A DNA stretch of 64,000 nucleotides from Candidatus Sulfotelmatobacter sp. (GTDB lineage: Bacteria; Acidobacteriota; Terriglobia; Terriglobales; Acidobacteriaceae). The DNA lies in NCBI GenBank assembly GCA_030041475.1, contig JASHNU010000019.1, positions 1 to 64,000 on the forward strand. The letters run 5' to 3'. Below the pieces are notes generated by a model. That model did not search any database and was not told the origin of the DNA. It worked only from the letters and a program-made list of their open reading frames with translations. The translations under genes were made by a program, and so were the position numbers. Of this stretch, positions 33,651 through 43,111 are shown piece by piece. How positions within the stretch are numbered: the stretch's first letter is position 1; each line of letters begins with the position of its first letter.

Positions 33651-35528
33651 ATGCGCCGCATCTCATACATCGGGAATCTTGTCGCCGGGCTTCTTGCCAC
33701 GGCACTGTCGCTGACCGCTTCCGCCAGCGACCTCCCGACCGCTGCGACCACTACACCTACCTGCGGCACTCCGGGCGCGGTCAACTGCGTACCTATGAAG
33801 AAGGACCTGAAGGAGGCCCGCAATGCATTTGCGCGCGGCCTGAAGCTTGAAAATCAGCAGCATCTGGAAGACGCCTTCCATCAGTTCGACGAAGCTGCCC
33901 ACTTGGCGCCGCAGAACAGCCAGTTCGTGACCGCGCGCGACCTGGTGAAGGCGCGGCTGGTCTTCAATCATGTCGAGCGCGGCAATCAGTTCCTGCTGGA
34001 ATACCTGAACGCGCAGGCGGACGCCGAGTTCCGTGCCGCGCTCGAACTCGACCCGGACAATGGCTATGCGCGCGAGCGGTTAGCCGAAGCCAGCCGTGAT
34101 TCGACTCCCGATCCCGCGCATGTCGTTCTGCCTCCGCAGTCGGAGCTGGCGGGCGAAGTCCAGATTGAACCCAATAGCGACCACACCAGCTTTCACTACC
34201 GCGGTGATCTACGCGGCCTGTACAACGAAATTGCGCGGGTCTACGGTGTGAACGCCCAATTCGACGACAGTATGCCGTCACGCCAGGTGCGCTTCTTCGT
34301 CGACGATCTCGACTTCGCCACCGCCATGCGCCTCGCCGGACAGGTCGGCAAGACCATGTGGACCGCACTTGCTCCGAAGCAGTTTCTTGTAGCAGCCGAC
34401 AATGCCGAAAACCACAAGCGGCTGGATCGCGTGTTGCTCCGGACGTTCCCGCTGCCCCCTCATTCCTCGCCACAGGAAGCGACCGACATCGTGAACGCGC
34501 TGCGAACTCTGTTTGACCTGAAGACCATCACCCAGGGGCAGACCCTCGAGACCATTGAAATCCGCGCCACTGCTCCCGTGCTTGCTGCCTGCTCGCAACT
34601 GCTCGCTCAGTGGAGCAATGAGCGCCCCCAGGTGCTGCTCGACGTTCGCGTTTACCAGATCGATCACCAACTCATGCGCAACATCGGCCTGCACATTCCA
34701 GACACTTTCAATCTGTACAACATTCCCGCTTCGGCGCTGGCCGGGCTGGTAGCGTCACTGGGGGGTACGAATCTTCAACAGCTCATCAATCAGCTGATTT
34801 CCTCCGGCGGCATCAATCAGGCCGGCAGCTCGGCACTCTCCGGACTGTTGGCTCAGCTGCAGGGCGGCCAGAACTCCATTTTCAGCCAGCCTCTGGCCAC
34901 CTTCGGAGGCGGCCTCACGTTCATGGGACTCAGCCTGGATCAACTCACCGCTAACCTCTCGGTCAACGAGTCCTGGGCGCGCAGCCTCGAAAATGTCACC
35001 TTGCGCGCGGGCCAGGGAACCGACGCCACATTACACCTCGGCGAGCGCTATCCCATCCAGAACGCCAGCTACGCGCCGATCTACAACTCCCCGCAGATCG
35101 CCCAGGTGCTGGGTAACAATTCCTATACCGCGCCCTTCCCGTCTATCAGTTATGAAGACCTGGGATTGAACATGAAGGCCAAGCCGGTGGTGCAGGGCAA
35201 CGGTACCGTCAGCCTGCATCTCGAGCTGCAGGTGCGGTCGCTAACTGGCGATTCCAGCAACGGTGTGCCTGTCATCGCCAATCGGGAATTTCAAGGCAGT
35301 ATCAACCTGGACGATGGCGAGCCAGCCGTCATCGCTGGGCAGATTTCGGTCTCCGACACGCTGGCTATGACCGGCATTCCGGGGTTGGGAGGCATCCCCC
35401 TCTTCAATCAGTTTATGGCTAATAACACCAAGCAGGAAGAGGATGACGAGCTGATGATCATCGTTACGCCCCACATCCAAGCCAACACCATCCACAACAC
35501 TCCGGAAATCTGGCTCAGCGAGCGGTGA
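33651..35528 (+). CDS. Secretin-type outer-membrane protein with TPR-like N-terminus
   Basis: 625 residues. Signal peptide MRRISYIGNLVAGLLATALS..SAS, then helical TPR-like repeats (about 50-160: DAFHQFDEAAHLAP, AEFRAALELDPDN), N-domains (FHYRGDLRGLYNEIARVYG) and a secretin core with VLLDVRVYQIDHQ, GTDATLHLGERYPI and the terminal VIVTPHIQ-like block (LMIIVTPHI). Secretins form the ring of type II, III, IV pilus or phage export systems. No pilin or ATPase genes are nearby, so the partner machine is not known. ATG 33651 is chosen for the signal peptide. Confidence 0.88.
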   Translation: MRRISYIGNLVAGLLATALSLTASASDLPTAATTTPTCGTPGAVNCVPMKKDLKEARNAFARGLKLENQQHLEDAFHQFDEAAHLAPQNSQFVTARDLVKARLVFNHVERGNQFLLEYLNAQADAEFRAALELDPDNGYARERLAEASRDSTPDPAHVVLPPQSELAGEVQIEPNSDHTSFHYRGDLRGLYNEIARVYGVNAQFDDSMPSRQVRFFVDDLDFATAMRLAGQVGKTMWTALAPKQFLVAADNAENHKRLDRVLLRTFPLPPHSSPQEATDIVNALRTLFDLKTITQGQTLETIEIRATAPVLAACSQLLAQWSNERPQVLLDVRVYQIDHQLMRNIGLHIPDTFNLYNIPASALAGLVASLGGTNLQQLINQLISSGGINQAGSSALSGLLAQLQGGQNSIFSQPLATFGGGLTFMGLSLDQLTANLSVNESWARSLENVTLRAGQGTDATLHLGERYPIQNASYAPIYNSPQIAQVLGNNSYTAPFPSISYEDLGLNMKAKPVVQGNGTVSLHLELQVRSLTGDSSNGVPVIANREFQGSINLDDGEPAVIAGQISVSDTLAMTGIPGLGGIPLFNQFMANNTKQEEDDELMIIVTPHIQANTIHNTPEIWLSER

Positions 35529-35555
35529 AATCTAGCACGTGCCTGACATCGCCGC

Positions 35556-36314
35556 TTAAGGCTGGAACTTCCACAGGTCGCTCAAATAACCCAGAGTTCC
35601 GGCAGAGTCGAAGCCGTCGCCGCTGAACAGCCAGAAATTTCCCGAACCGTCCAGCCAGCCAACGGCATACCTGCGTCCGCCAGGGGCATGGCCGGAACCG
35701 TTCGTTCCAAGCGTCCCATATGTTCCCGACGGATTCGGCATGTCAGAACCGCCCACCCACGTCCATTGACCTGAACTTACCGAGTACTCCCACACATCGT
35801 TGAAGTAATCGTCGATTCCAGCGTCTGAGTTACCGAAATGACCGCCAAAGAGCCAGAAGTTGCCCGAAGGGTCGGTCCAACTGAAAGCAGCGCTGCGAGC
35901 TCCGGGATTATTGCCGGAAGCCGCTGTCCCCTGTGTACCGTAGGTCGCAGGTGCATTAATCACGTTTGAACCGCTCACCCACGTCCATTGCCCGGAGTTG
36001 TACTTCCACAGATCGTTGAGAAACCCATCATTTCCAATCGAGTCGTAGCCGTCTCCGCCAAAGAGCTAGAAAGTTCCCGAGGAATCAACCCAGCCGATGG
36101 CTTGCTCTCTTCCACCAGGAGCGTTGCCGGAGCCCGGCGATCCTTGTGTCCCATACGATCCCAACTGGTTGGCAACGTTGGGTCCGCTCATCCAAGTCCA
36201 CGCGCTGCCCCGCCCGACAGTCGTCATCCCTGTTCCGTTGCCGCCGCACGCCGCCAGCCACCATGCCGATGACATCATCAAAACGGGAGCGATCCGTTGC
36301 AGTGCATACTTCAT
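35556..36314 (-). pseudogene. Kelch-repeat lipoprotein gene with an in-frame amber codon
   Basis: A single frame from ATG 36314 to the stop at 35556 codes for a 252-residue protein with one internal TAG at about 36072-36074. The signal peptide has a lipobox (WWLAACG). Three Trp-rich kelch-like repeats follow (WTWMSG, WTWVSG, WTWVGG, each with a FWLFGG-type strand). In the first repeat the sequence is SGTF-stop-LFGG where the other repeats have FWLFGG, so TGG (Trp) became TAG. The natural C-terminus, DLWKFQP, is kept, so decay is limited to this base, or it is a sequence error. Confidence 0.8.
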
Positions 36315-36362
36315 GCCGACCTACTCCTTCGCTTGGCTGGCCGGCCCCGCCAAGGACCGCGC

Positions 36363-37274
36363 CTACTTCGCGTCCTTCGCCGCGAACTCCACCAGCGCCT
36401 TGTAGGTGTCGCCCATGCGCGCGTCGAAGTTCCCCACCCTTCGTCCGTTGATGAACAGCGTGGGGGTACCAGTGATGTCCACCTCTTTGCCCAGCGCAAT
36501 CGACGCGTCCACGTGCGCCTTGGTCTCGGGCTTAGCTGCGCAGGCCGCGATGTCAGCGCCCTTCACGCCCGCTGCGTCGGCCAGCGCCGTCAGTTTCTCA
36601 TCGGCGGTTGCGGCCGTGATGTCCGACTGCGTTTCATACGTCTTCGAAAGAAACTTCCAGAACGCGTCGTTGGAGGCGCGCGCCACGCAATCGGCATAGG
36701 CCGCGCCCTTGGCTGCCCAGTTGTGCATTTCGAGCGGGAAATTTTGGAAGACGAAGCGAGCATTCGGTTCTTCCGCCACCAGTTTTTCAATCGTCGGCTG
36801 CGCCGCCTTGCACGCCGGACATTGCAGGTCGCCGAATTCCACGATCGTGACCGGCGCATTTTTGGGGCCGCGTGCCGGACCTGTGATTCCCTTGTCGAGG
36901 ATATTTTTCACCGGATCGAAGGGCCGGTCGCCGAAAGGAATCACGTCGCCCACCAGCGCGTGCTCGCCGTCCGGCGTGACGTAAAATTTCATCGCTTGCT
37001 GGCCCTGCGGGCTCGCGAGAACGACAACTACCTCTGCAATGCCACCAAACGGCGCCGGCTTGATGCTCGAGATTTTCCACGAAAGATCGGATTCGTACCC
37101 AAACGTCTGCTGCAGAAAAGAATCTACCGTGGCCTCGGAAGGCAGCTTCACGTCGCTCGATTTTTCGAGGTTTTTCTCAGGCTTTGGCGTGGGCAGTTTC
37201 GCTGTAGCATTCTGAGCCACGGCCAGGTTTGTCGCCAGCAGGAGGATGAGAATTGCGTTCAGTCGTTTACGCAT
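36363..37274 (-). CDS. Secreted DsbA-type thioredoxin-fold protein
   Basis: 303 residues with signal peptide (MRKRLNAILILLLATNLAVA). The active site is C152-P-A-C155 in FGDLQCPACKAAQP; the cis-proline is in ITGTPTLFING. The approximately 110-residue N-terminal part after the signal (SWKISSIKPAPFGGIAEVVVVL) is an extra domain. Probable role: disulfide exchange in the periplasm, like DsbA/BdbD. AAAGGA six bases before ATG 37274 supports the start. A final Ala/Lys-rich helix ends the protein. Confidence 0.9.
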   Translation of the reverse strand: MRKRLNAILILLLATNLAVAQNATAKLPTPKPEKNLEKSSDVKLPSEATVDSFLQQTFGYESDLSWKISSIKPAPFGGIAEVVVVLASPQGQQAMKFYVTPDGEHALVGDVIPFGDRPFDPVKNILDKGITGPARGPKNAPVTIVEFGDLQCPACKAAQPTIEKLVAEEPNARFVFQNFPLEMHNWAAKGAAYADCVARASNDAFWKFLSKTYETQSDITAATADEKLTALADAAGVKGADIAACAAKPETKAHVDASIALGKEVDITGTPTLFINGRRVGNFDARMGDTYKALVEFAAKDAK

Positions 37275-37377
37275 GAATTCCTTTCACAAGTTTTGAAGAA
37301 GCGCGGCTTTCAGCCGGGCATTTCCGTGCAAAATGAATCGCGCCTTTTGCCCCAAGAAACGGCTCTAGCAGGATACT

Positions 37378-39018
37378 TCAAATCTCGCTCTTGGCGGCTA
37401 TGGGAATCCGGCGCCCGTAACCGAAAGCCTTGGGGGAAATCTTGATGCCGGGCGCAGCTTGCTGGCGCTTGTATTCCGCGCGGTCCAGCATGCGGATGAC
37501 GCGCTTTACCGTTTCGATATCGATTCCTCGCTCCGCCGCAATCTGCTCCGCCGGATGCGAATCTTCCACGTAGTCTTCCAGCACCGCGTCGAGTATCTCG
37601 TAAGGTGGCAGGGAGTCGCTGTCTTTCTGATTGGGCCGCAGCTCGGCCGACGGCGGCTTTTCCAGTGTCGCCTTCGGAATCACGGCGCGCCGCGAATTCA
37701 CATACGCACTCAGCCGGTACACCAGCGTTTTTGGAACATCAGAAATCACCGCCAGCCCGCCCACCATGTCGCCATACAGCGTGCAGTAGCCTACACCCAG
37801 CTCGCTCTTGTTGCCGGTCGAAAGGACGATCGCGCCGAACTTGTTCGACAGCGCCATCAGCAGCATGCCGCGGGCGCGCGACTGAATGTTTTCCTCCGTC
37901 ACGTCCTCCTTTTGTCCCGCGAAAACGGGCTTCAGAATTTCGCGATAGGCTTCGTACGCGGGATTGATTGAGAGCAACTCAAAACGAATGCCGAGGTTTG
38001 CCGCCAGCTTCCGCGCATCGTCAATTGAGCCCTGCGACGAGTACGGCCCCGGCATGCCCACGCCGATGACGTTGTCTGGCCCCACGGCGTCAGCAGCGAT
38101 CACTGCCGTCAGCGCCGAATCAATTCCCCCGCTCAGGCCAACGATCGCCTTCTTGAATCCGCATTTGCGCATGTAGTCGCGCGTGCCCAGCACCAGCGCA
38201 GCGTAGACGCTGGCGTCGTCCCCGGCAATCTGCTCGTGCATGTCGCCGGTCAGCGTGTCCGGATCGAACAAGACCAGATCCTCCTCGAACGACTTGCCCT
38301 GCGCGATAATCTCACCCTCCCGGTTCAACACGATGCTCGATCCATCGAACACCAGGCTGTCGTCTCCCCCGACCTGATTCACCATCACGACCGGAACTTT
38401 GTGTTGCCGCGCAATCGAGGCCAGCATGTCGCGGCGCAGTTCGCGCTTGCCGATCCAGAACGGCGAGCCGGAAATATTCAGCACAAAATTTCCGCCCTGC
38501 CGGATCAGCGCATCGACAGGATCCACCGTATACAAGCGCCGGGGCCAGAACTGCTTGTCGTTCCACGCGTCCTCGCAGATGCCCAGCGCCATCTGCTTGC
38601 CGCAGAAGGAAAACAATTGCTGGCTCTTGGCGGGAGCGAAATTGCGCATCTCGTCGAACACGTCGTACGTGGGCAGGAGCATCTTCGATTGGATCAGCGC
38701 AATCCTTCCGTCCATCAGCAGCGCCGCAGAATTCATCACGCGCTTGCCCGTGTCAGAATGCGCCGGCGTCACCAGGCCGCAGATCACAGCAATGCCGCGC
38801 GTTTCGGCGGCAATCTTGTCGACAGTCTCCTGATTGCGCGCGACGAAGGACGGCCGCTCCACCAGATCGCGCGAAGGATAGCCGCAGACCGACAGTTCGG
38901 GGAACAGGATCATCCCCGCGCCCGCTCCCTGCGCGCGGCGCGAGAATTCAATGATCCTGGCCGCGTTCCCGGAGAAGTCCCCGACCGTAGGATCGATTTG
39001 CCCGAGAGCAATCTTCAC
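37378..39018 (-). CDS. nadE: Glutamine-hydrolysing NAD synthetase
   Basis: Last step of NAD synthesis: deamido-NAD plus glutamine and ATP to NAD. 546 residues with an N-terminal nitrilase-type glutaminase domain (catalytic Glu in FPELSVCGYP, Lys in QSKMLLPTYD, Cys in LGICEDAWND) and a C-terminal synthetase domain with the ATP loop GLSGGIDSALTAV and STGNKSELGVGYCTLYGD. The start is GTG 39018 (VKIALGQIDPTVGDF by homology). A long palindromic repeat lies between it and the upstream propeller/phosphoesterase gene. Confidence 0.97.
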   Translation of the reverse strand: MKIALGQIDPTVGDFSGNAARIIEFSRRAQGAGAGMILFPELSVCGYPSRDLVERPSFVARNQETVDKIAAETRGIAVICGLVTPAHSDTGKRVMNSAALLMDGRIALIQSKMLLPTYDVFDEMRNFAPAKSQQLFSFCGKQMALGICEDAWNDKQFWPRRLYTVDPVDALIRQGGNFVLNISGSPFWIGKRELRRDMLASIARQHKVPVVMVNQVGGDDSLVFDGSSIVLNREGEIIAQGKSFEEDLVLFDPDTLTGDMHEQIAGDDASVYAALVLGTRDYMRKCGFKKAIVGLSGGIDSALTAVIAADAVGPDNVIGVGMPGPYSSQGSIDDARKLAANLGIRFELLSINPAYEAYREILKPVFAGQKEDVTEENIQSRARGMLLMALSNKFGAIVLSTGNKSELGVGYCTLYGDMVGGLAVISDVPKTLVYRLSAYVNSRRAVIPKATLEKPPSAELRPNQKDSDSLPPYEILDAVLEDYVEDSHPAEQIAAERGIDIETVKRVIRMLDRAEYKRQQAAPGIKISPKAFGYGRRIPIAAKSEI

Positions 39019-39101
39019 AGAATTAGTGTAAAGGGCGACGGTTGCCCTTGCACAGTGGCCCGGTGCCGCCGGGTTTCGGCCCGCACTCGGCTCTCCGATG
39101 C

Positions 39102-39216
39102 GTCATCCCGAGCGCAGCCGTTTGTCAGGCGGAGCGAGGGATCTCGCGCGGGGCGCCACGGCGATCCTCGCAAGATCCCTCGGCCCGCTGGTAAAATCGC
39201 GAGCCTTCGGGATGAC
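39102..39216 (+). repeat. Long imperfect palindromic repeat, copy 3
   Basis: GTCATCCCGAG at the left end, inner GAGGGATCTCGCG and CGCAAGATCCCTC, and TTCGGGATGAC at the right end. Much of its length is identical to 23360-23473, with differences mainly in loops. It is located between nadE and the phosphoesterase gene on the minus strand. Confidence 0.75.
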
Positions 39217-39244
39217 GCCGCCGAGGGAACGGCGCGCGTCCGCT

Positions 39245-42163
39245 CTACTCTTCCCCCGCGGGAAACACCATGTGCTTCGCCGACGGCATCGGCGCATCGC
39301 CCTTCTGATCGCGCCACAGAACTTCATTCAACGCTGCCGCGCCGGCCGCGTCGGGACGCGAGAAATCCATCAGCGACGACACTTTCGCTCCCGGCGCCTG
39401 TGGCTTGTTGATCTCGTAGATCAGCCCGTTCTTCAGATTGCGGTAGTCCGCCTGATACGGCGCCTGATTACCCGCACCCGAAAACATCTGCGTCATCAGT
39501 GAAGCGTAAGCGTCATTTTGGTTCATCGACGGAAGACCAATCAGGGTTTCCATGGTGTGCACCATGTTCACGGTCGTATAGAAGCGATGCTCCACATACG
39601 GCTGCGCCATCGGGCTTGTTAAGTTCGACCCCGGGGAGTACTTGCTGATCACGAGCCCGATCGAGCGATGCGCGTCCACGTGGTCGGCTCCATCCTGAGC
39701 GTCGTCTTCGAGCACAAAGATCGCCGTGTCGTCCCAGTACGGACTATGCGAAACCGCTTGCACCACGCGGCCGAGCGCCAGGTCGTTGTCGGCCACACTG
39801 GCCGCCGGACGCGCGTGCCCCGGCCGCGTTCCTCCTGTGTGGTCGTCGGGCAGATAGAGCAGGATGAACGCCGGCATCTGCAACTCCGGCCCGGCATTTT
39901 CCTGCCGCGCACGCACGAACGCGGTGAACTCATTGAGGAACTCATCGGCGCGCAGTTGATCGGGATAGTCGGTATTGAAGTCGGGATAGAGCGGATCGAA
40001 GTGATCCCGCAGATTCGCCTTCGACGCCCTCACGCCGTTGAACATCGGCACCGCCCACGGCCAAGGGCTCGGCCCGGCCTTCGGATTGCCTACATTCGGC
40101 TCCAGCATCTCGCCCTGGTGCACCTCTTTTCGCGGACAGAGTTCTTTCTCCTGCGAGGGTGTGGTCACGATCGAGTCGGCGTGGTAGCCGTTGCACCAGT
40201 TGGCATACACGAACTCGCCGTAAAAGCGATAGCTCACGTGATTGCGCGCCAGGTCGTCCCAGAGAAATCCAGTACCCGGGTCGTCCACGTCGGGAATGTT
40301 CTGCTCGAGCGGAAACTCTTCGCCCACCTGCCCCATGAAATCGTACGAGCGCTCTTTGCCGCGATAGGCGATCTGCCACGTCTTCTCGTTGTAGTCAGAA
40401 GTAATCGCCGCCGTCGACCACACGTGACCGTCGCCGGAAACTTCGCCGCTGTCGTAGAAATTGTCGAGCACGCCGAACTGCTTGGCCAACGCATGTTCGT
40501 TGGGTGTGACGTCCGCTCCGTACATGGTGAGCGACGGATCGCCGTCGCCCACGCCCAGGTCGCCCAGAATCTGGTCGAAGGTGCGGTTTTCTTTCAGCAC
40601 GTAAAGCACGTGCTTGATGGGATTCTGCCCACCGGCGAACTGCATCGTGCCGGGATCCGAGTGGAACAAATTTGCGTTTTCGACCATGCGCGTATATTCA
40701 TCGAGCTTGCTCAAGGTCGCAGGAATGTTCAGCCGCGCGATCGACCCGCGCATGAGCGTCGGAATGTACGGGTGCTCTTTGTGCTTGGTCTCATAGACGG
40801 TCTTGCCCATGTCTTTGTTGGCGCGCGTGCCTTCGCCTTTGGCCGTGGCGATGAGCAGGTCGTCGCCGTGCACGGCGAGCGCCGAGGGATACCAGTCGGT
40901 GGGGATGTAACCGCTCGGAGCGATAAGCTCGTCGCCAGGGGGCACACCACTGTTAACGTCGGAGGCACTTAGGACCGCGATTGCGTTTAGGGATGCGTCG
41001 GCGACGAATAGGTGTTTGCCGTCCGCCGATTGCGCTAAGGCGCTTGGGTAGCTGCCGAACGGCCACGGCCAGGGCCAGCGTTTGTGGATTTCATGCGGGC
41101 CTTGGTTCTTAATCGTGCCCAACCCCCAAAAAAACTGTCCACTGCGAGTATTTATCAGTCCGATTAGATCGTCGTTTGATAACGCAACATAGAGCGTCTT
41201 TCCATTCGGGCTCAACAACATTGCCGTGGGATGCGATCCCGGCGCGATCGGGTTATCGGGTTGTTCCAGCTTCATCCAGCGCGCCACCTTGCCGCTCGTC
41301 AAATCCAGTTCCACCACCTGCGACGCATTCCACAAGCTGCACCAGGCGCGGTGGCCGTCCTTCGTCGCGACGCAGGTGTACGGATATGACGCCGGAACCG
41401 AATCGCTTGTGCTCAGGTCGAAGGTCTGCAGAATTTTTCCCGTGGCCGGATCGAGCAGCACCACGTTGTCGGAAAGATTGTTGGCGACAAGAAGCTTGTC
41501 GTTATCCTTGTAACTGCCGCCCTTGCTCGCACCATCTGCGATCACAGCCAGGCCCGCCGGATACGGAATCGCCGTGTGCGGCGGAGTCGTGCTCAGTCCC
41601 TTCGCGACTTTCTTGTTCCCGGCCAGCGGCTGCGGTGCAATCGGAATAAAGCGCTCAGGCGCGACTTTGCCCTCATAAAAGCTGTAGACCGCGATGCCGT
41701 TTCCCAGATCCCCTTTCTTCGTACCCGTGGGATCAGTGATCGATCCCACCGACGCATACAGATGCTTGCCGTCAGAACTGAAGGCCAGCCCGATGAAGAA
41801 ACTCTGGTGCGCGTTGTCGTCGAAGCGCTGGTCGGGAAAGTCGACGAGTTGATTGGTTTCGAGATCGAGCACGGCGATCGATTGCCGCGCCTGCGTCTCC
41901 TGCGTGCCGTAGCCGTCGTTGAGCATCGCCGCGTAGCGGCCGTCGGGACTGAGCACCATGGTCACGGGAAAACTGTTGGTGCTGCCGATGCGTCCCGGCG
42001 ATGGTGCCGCGAGTGTCTTGGTCGTTGGCAAGTTCATAGTGCGTGGAGTTGCCGAAGAGGATGTGGAAGGCGACGCCGAAGACATTTGCGCCGCAGCCAA
42101 CACGGCAAAGCTGCCAAGAATGAGTGGCAATGACAGAGAAAGAACCGTGCGAGGGACAGACAT
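39245..42163 (-). CDS. Secreted YncE-like propeller / phosphoesterase fusion
   Basis: 972 residues with signal peptide (MSVPRTVLSLSLPLILGSFAVLAAA). Residues about 60-480 are a YVTN/YncE beta propeller (VTMVLSPDGRYAAML, HLYASVGS, LLVANNLSDNVVLLDP). Residues about 510-930 are a phosphoesterase of the phospholipase C/alkaline phosphatase-like class: VLKENRTFDQILGDLG, SGEVSGDGHVWSTAA, ILLYLPDDHTGG and VLEDDAQDGADHVDAHR provide the metal ligands. Likely an exported lipid or phosphate-ester hydrolase; being next to phoU/pst fits phosphate scavenging, though this is inference. GGAGG precedes ATG 42163. Confidence 0.88.
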   Translation of the reverse strand: MSVPRTVLSLSLPLILGSFAVLAAAQMSSASPSTSSSATPRTMNLPTTKTLAAPSPGRIGSTNSFPVTMVLSPDGRYAAMLNDGYGTQETQARQSIAVLDLETNQLVDFPDQRFDDNAHQSFFIGLAFSSDGKHLYASVGSITDPTGTKKGDLGNGIAVYSFYEGKVAPERFIPIAPQPLAGNKKVAKGLSTTPPHTAIPYPAGLAVIADGASKGGSYKDNDKLLVANNLSDNVVLLDPATGKILQTFDLSTSDSVPASYPYTCVATKDGHRAWCSLWNASQVVELDLTSGKVARWMKLEQPDNPIAPGSHPTAMLLSPNGKTLYVALSNDDLIGLINTRSGQFFWGLGTIKNQGPHEIHKRWPWPWPFGSYPSALAQSADGKHLFVADASLNAIAVLSASDVNSGVPPGDELIAPSGYIPTDWYPSALAVHGDDLLIATAKGEGTRANKDMGKTVYETKHKEHPYIPTLMRGSIARLNIPATLSKLDEYTRMVENANLFHSDPGTMQFAGGQNPIKHVLYVLKENRTFDQILGDLGVGDGDPSLTMYGADVTPNEHALAKQFGVLDNFYDSGEVSGDGHVWSTAAITSDYNEKTWQIAYRGKERSYDFMGQVGEEFPLEQNIPDVDDPGTGFLWDDLARNHVSYRFYGEFVYANWCNGYHADSIVTTPSQEKELCPRKEVHQGEMLEPNVGNPKAGPSPWPWAVPMFNGVRASKANLRDHFDPLYPDFNTDYPDQLRADEFLNEFTAFVRARQENAGPELQMPAFILLYLPDDHTGGTRPGHARPAASVADNDLALGRVVQAVSHSPYWDDTAIFVLEDDAQDGADHVDAHRSIGLVISKYSPGSNLTSPMAQPYVEHRFYTTVNMVHTMETLIGLPSMNQNDAYASLMTQMFSGAGNQAPYQADYRNLKNGLIYEINKPQAPGAKVSSLMDFSRPDAAGAAALNEVLWRDQKGDAPMPSAKHMVFPAGEE

Positions 42164-42282
42164 GCATCCTCCATCGATCTGCTGGGGAAAGCGAAAGCAT
42201 ACCCTAGAACGCAGCGGGCTGTTTTCAACACGAGGTTGTTAGGTGTTGCCGCACGTCTTCTGTGGCCAAAGGCGCGCGGGCC

Positions 42283-42996
42283 TTAGTTGCCCGGCGTCGA
42301 CGTCGACGCAGACTGTCCGGATCCGCTGCCGGAATGCTCGGGGGGGACGTTGTGGCGTACGTCGGAACCCTGCACCCAAAAGATGACGTCTTCGGCGATA
42401 TTGGTCGCGTGATCGGCGACGCGCTCCAGATTGCGGGCCACCAGAAGTGCGTCGAGCGCCTGGCGCACGACTTCGGGCCGCTCGTTCATGGTCTTGACCA
42501 GTTGGATGAAGGCGTCGTCGCGCATGCGGTCGACCACGTTGTCCATTTCGAGCACGGCCTGTGCCAGTTCTACCTTGCCTTCGATGAACGATTCGAGTGC
42601 GCGGCGCACCATGGCGCTCACGGCCGTGCCCATGCGCGCGATGTCCACTGGCAAGTCGGCCTGGGGGAGCTCGACCATATCCATTACTCGCTCGGCGATG
42701 TTGACCGCCTGATCTCCCACGCGCTCCAGATCGGCGTTGATCTTGGTCACGGCCAGAATGAAGCGCAAGTCGACGGCCATGGGCTGTTGCATGGCAAGCA
42801 GGTCGAAGGCCGCTTCGTCGATTTCGCGCTCGGCCATGTTGATCTGGCTCTCGCCTTCGAGCACCATCTGGCAGCGGGTCAGGTCGCGATCGACGTAGGC
42901 CTGGCGAGCACGGTCGACGGCCTGCTCCGCCAGACCTCCCATGCGAAGCAGCCGCTGCCGCAGATCGTCCAGCCCGAGTTGAAAGCGCGTGCGCAT
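42283..42996 (-). CDS. phoU: Phosphate transport regulator PhoU
   Basis: 237 residues of two three-helix PhoU repeats with the metal-binding ExxxD-type clusters (GDQAVNIAERVMDM; RVADHATNIAEDVIFW). PhoU links the Pst transporter to the sensor kinase and restrains phosphate uptake and the Pho response. The extra C-terminal Ser/Gly/Thr-rich tail (about 20 residues) is likely disordered. Last gene of the minus-strand pstC-pstA-pstB-phoU series, but separated from pstB by 115 bases with two hairpins. Confidence 0.95.
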   Translation of the reverse strand: MRTRFQLGLDDLRQRLLRMGGLAEQAVDRARQAYVDRDLTRCQMVLEGESQINMAEREIDEAAFDLLAMQQPMAVDLRFILAVTKINADLERVGDQAVNIAERVMDMVELPQADLPVDIARMGTAVSAMVRRALESFIEGKVELAQAVLEMDNVVDRMRDDAFIQLVKTMNERPEVVRQALDALLVARNLERVADHATNIAEDVIFWVQGSDVRHNVPPEHSGSGSGQSASTSTPGN

Positions 42997-43013
42997 GATC
43001 CGAAACGTACCTC

Positions 43014-43071
43014 AGGGGCTGAAGCCCCTCATCTCTTTCGCCGCCCGAGCGGCGCGGCTTAAAGCCGCGCC
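43014..43071. repeat. Paired palindromes between pstB and phoU
   Basis: AGGGGCT-GA-AGCCCCT (43014-43029) and GGCGCGGCTT-A-AAGCCGCGCC (43051-43071) are perfect stems of 7 and 10 pairs. They resemble the paired palindromes at 29801-29856. On the minus-strand transcript they could stabilise the pstCAB message or reduce transcription into phoU. Confidence 0.65.
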
Positions 43072-43111
43072 CTTTCACAACCCGCCGGTCCTTATTCCCT
43101 AGCTTCTGATC

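Noticed and set aside
33651-35528. Type III or type II secretion locus
   Set aside because: Only one secretin gene is present, with no ATPase, inner-membrane or pseudopilin genes around it.
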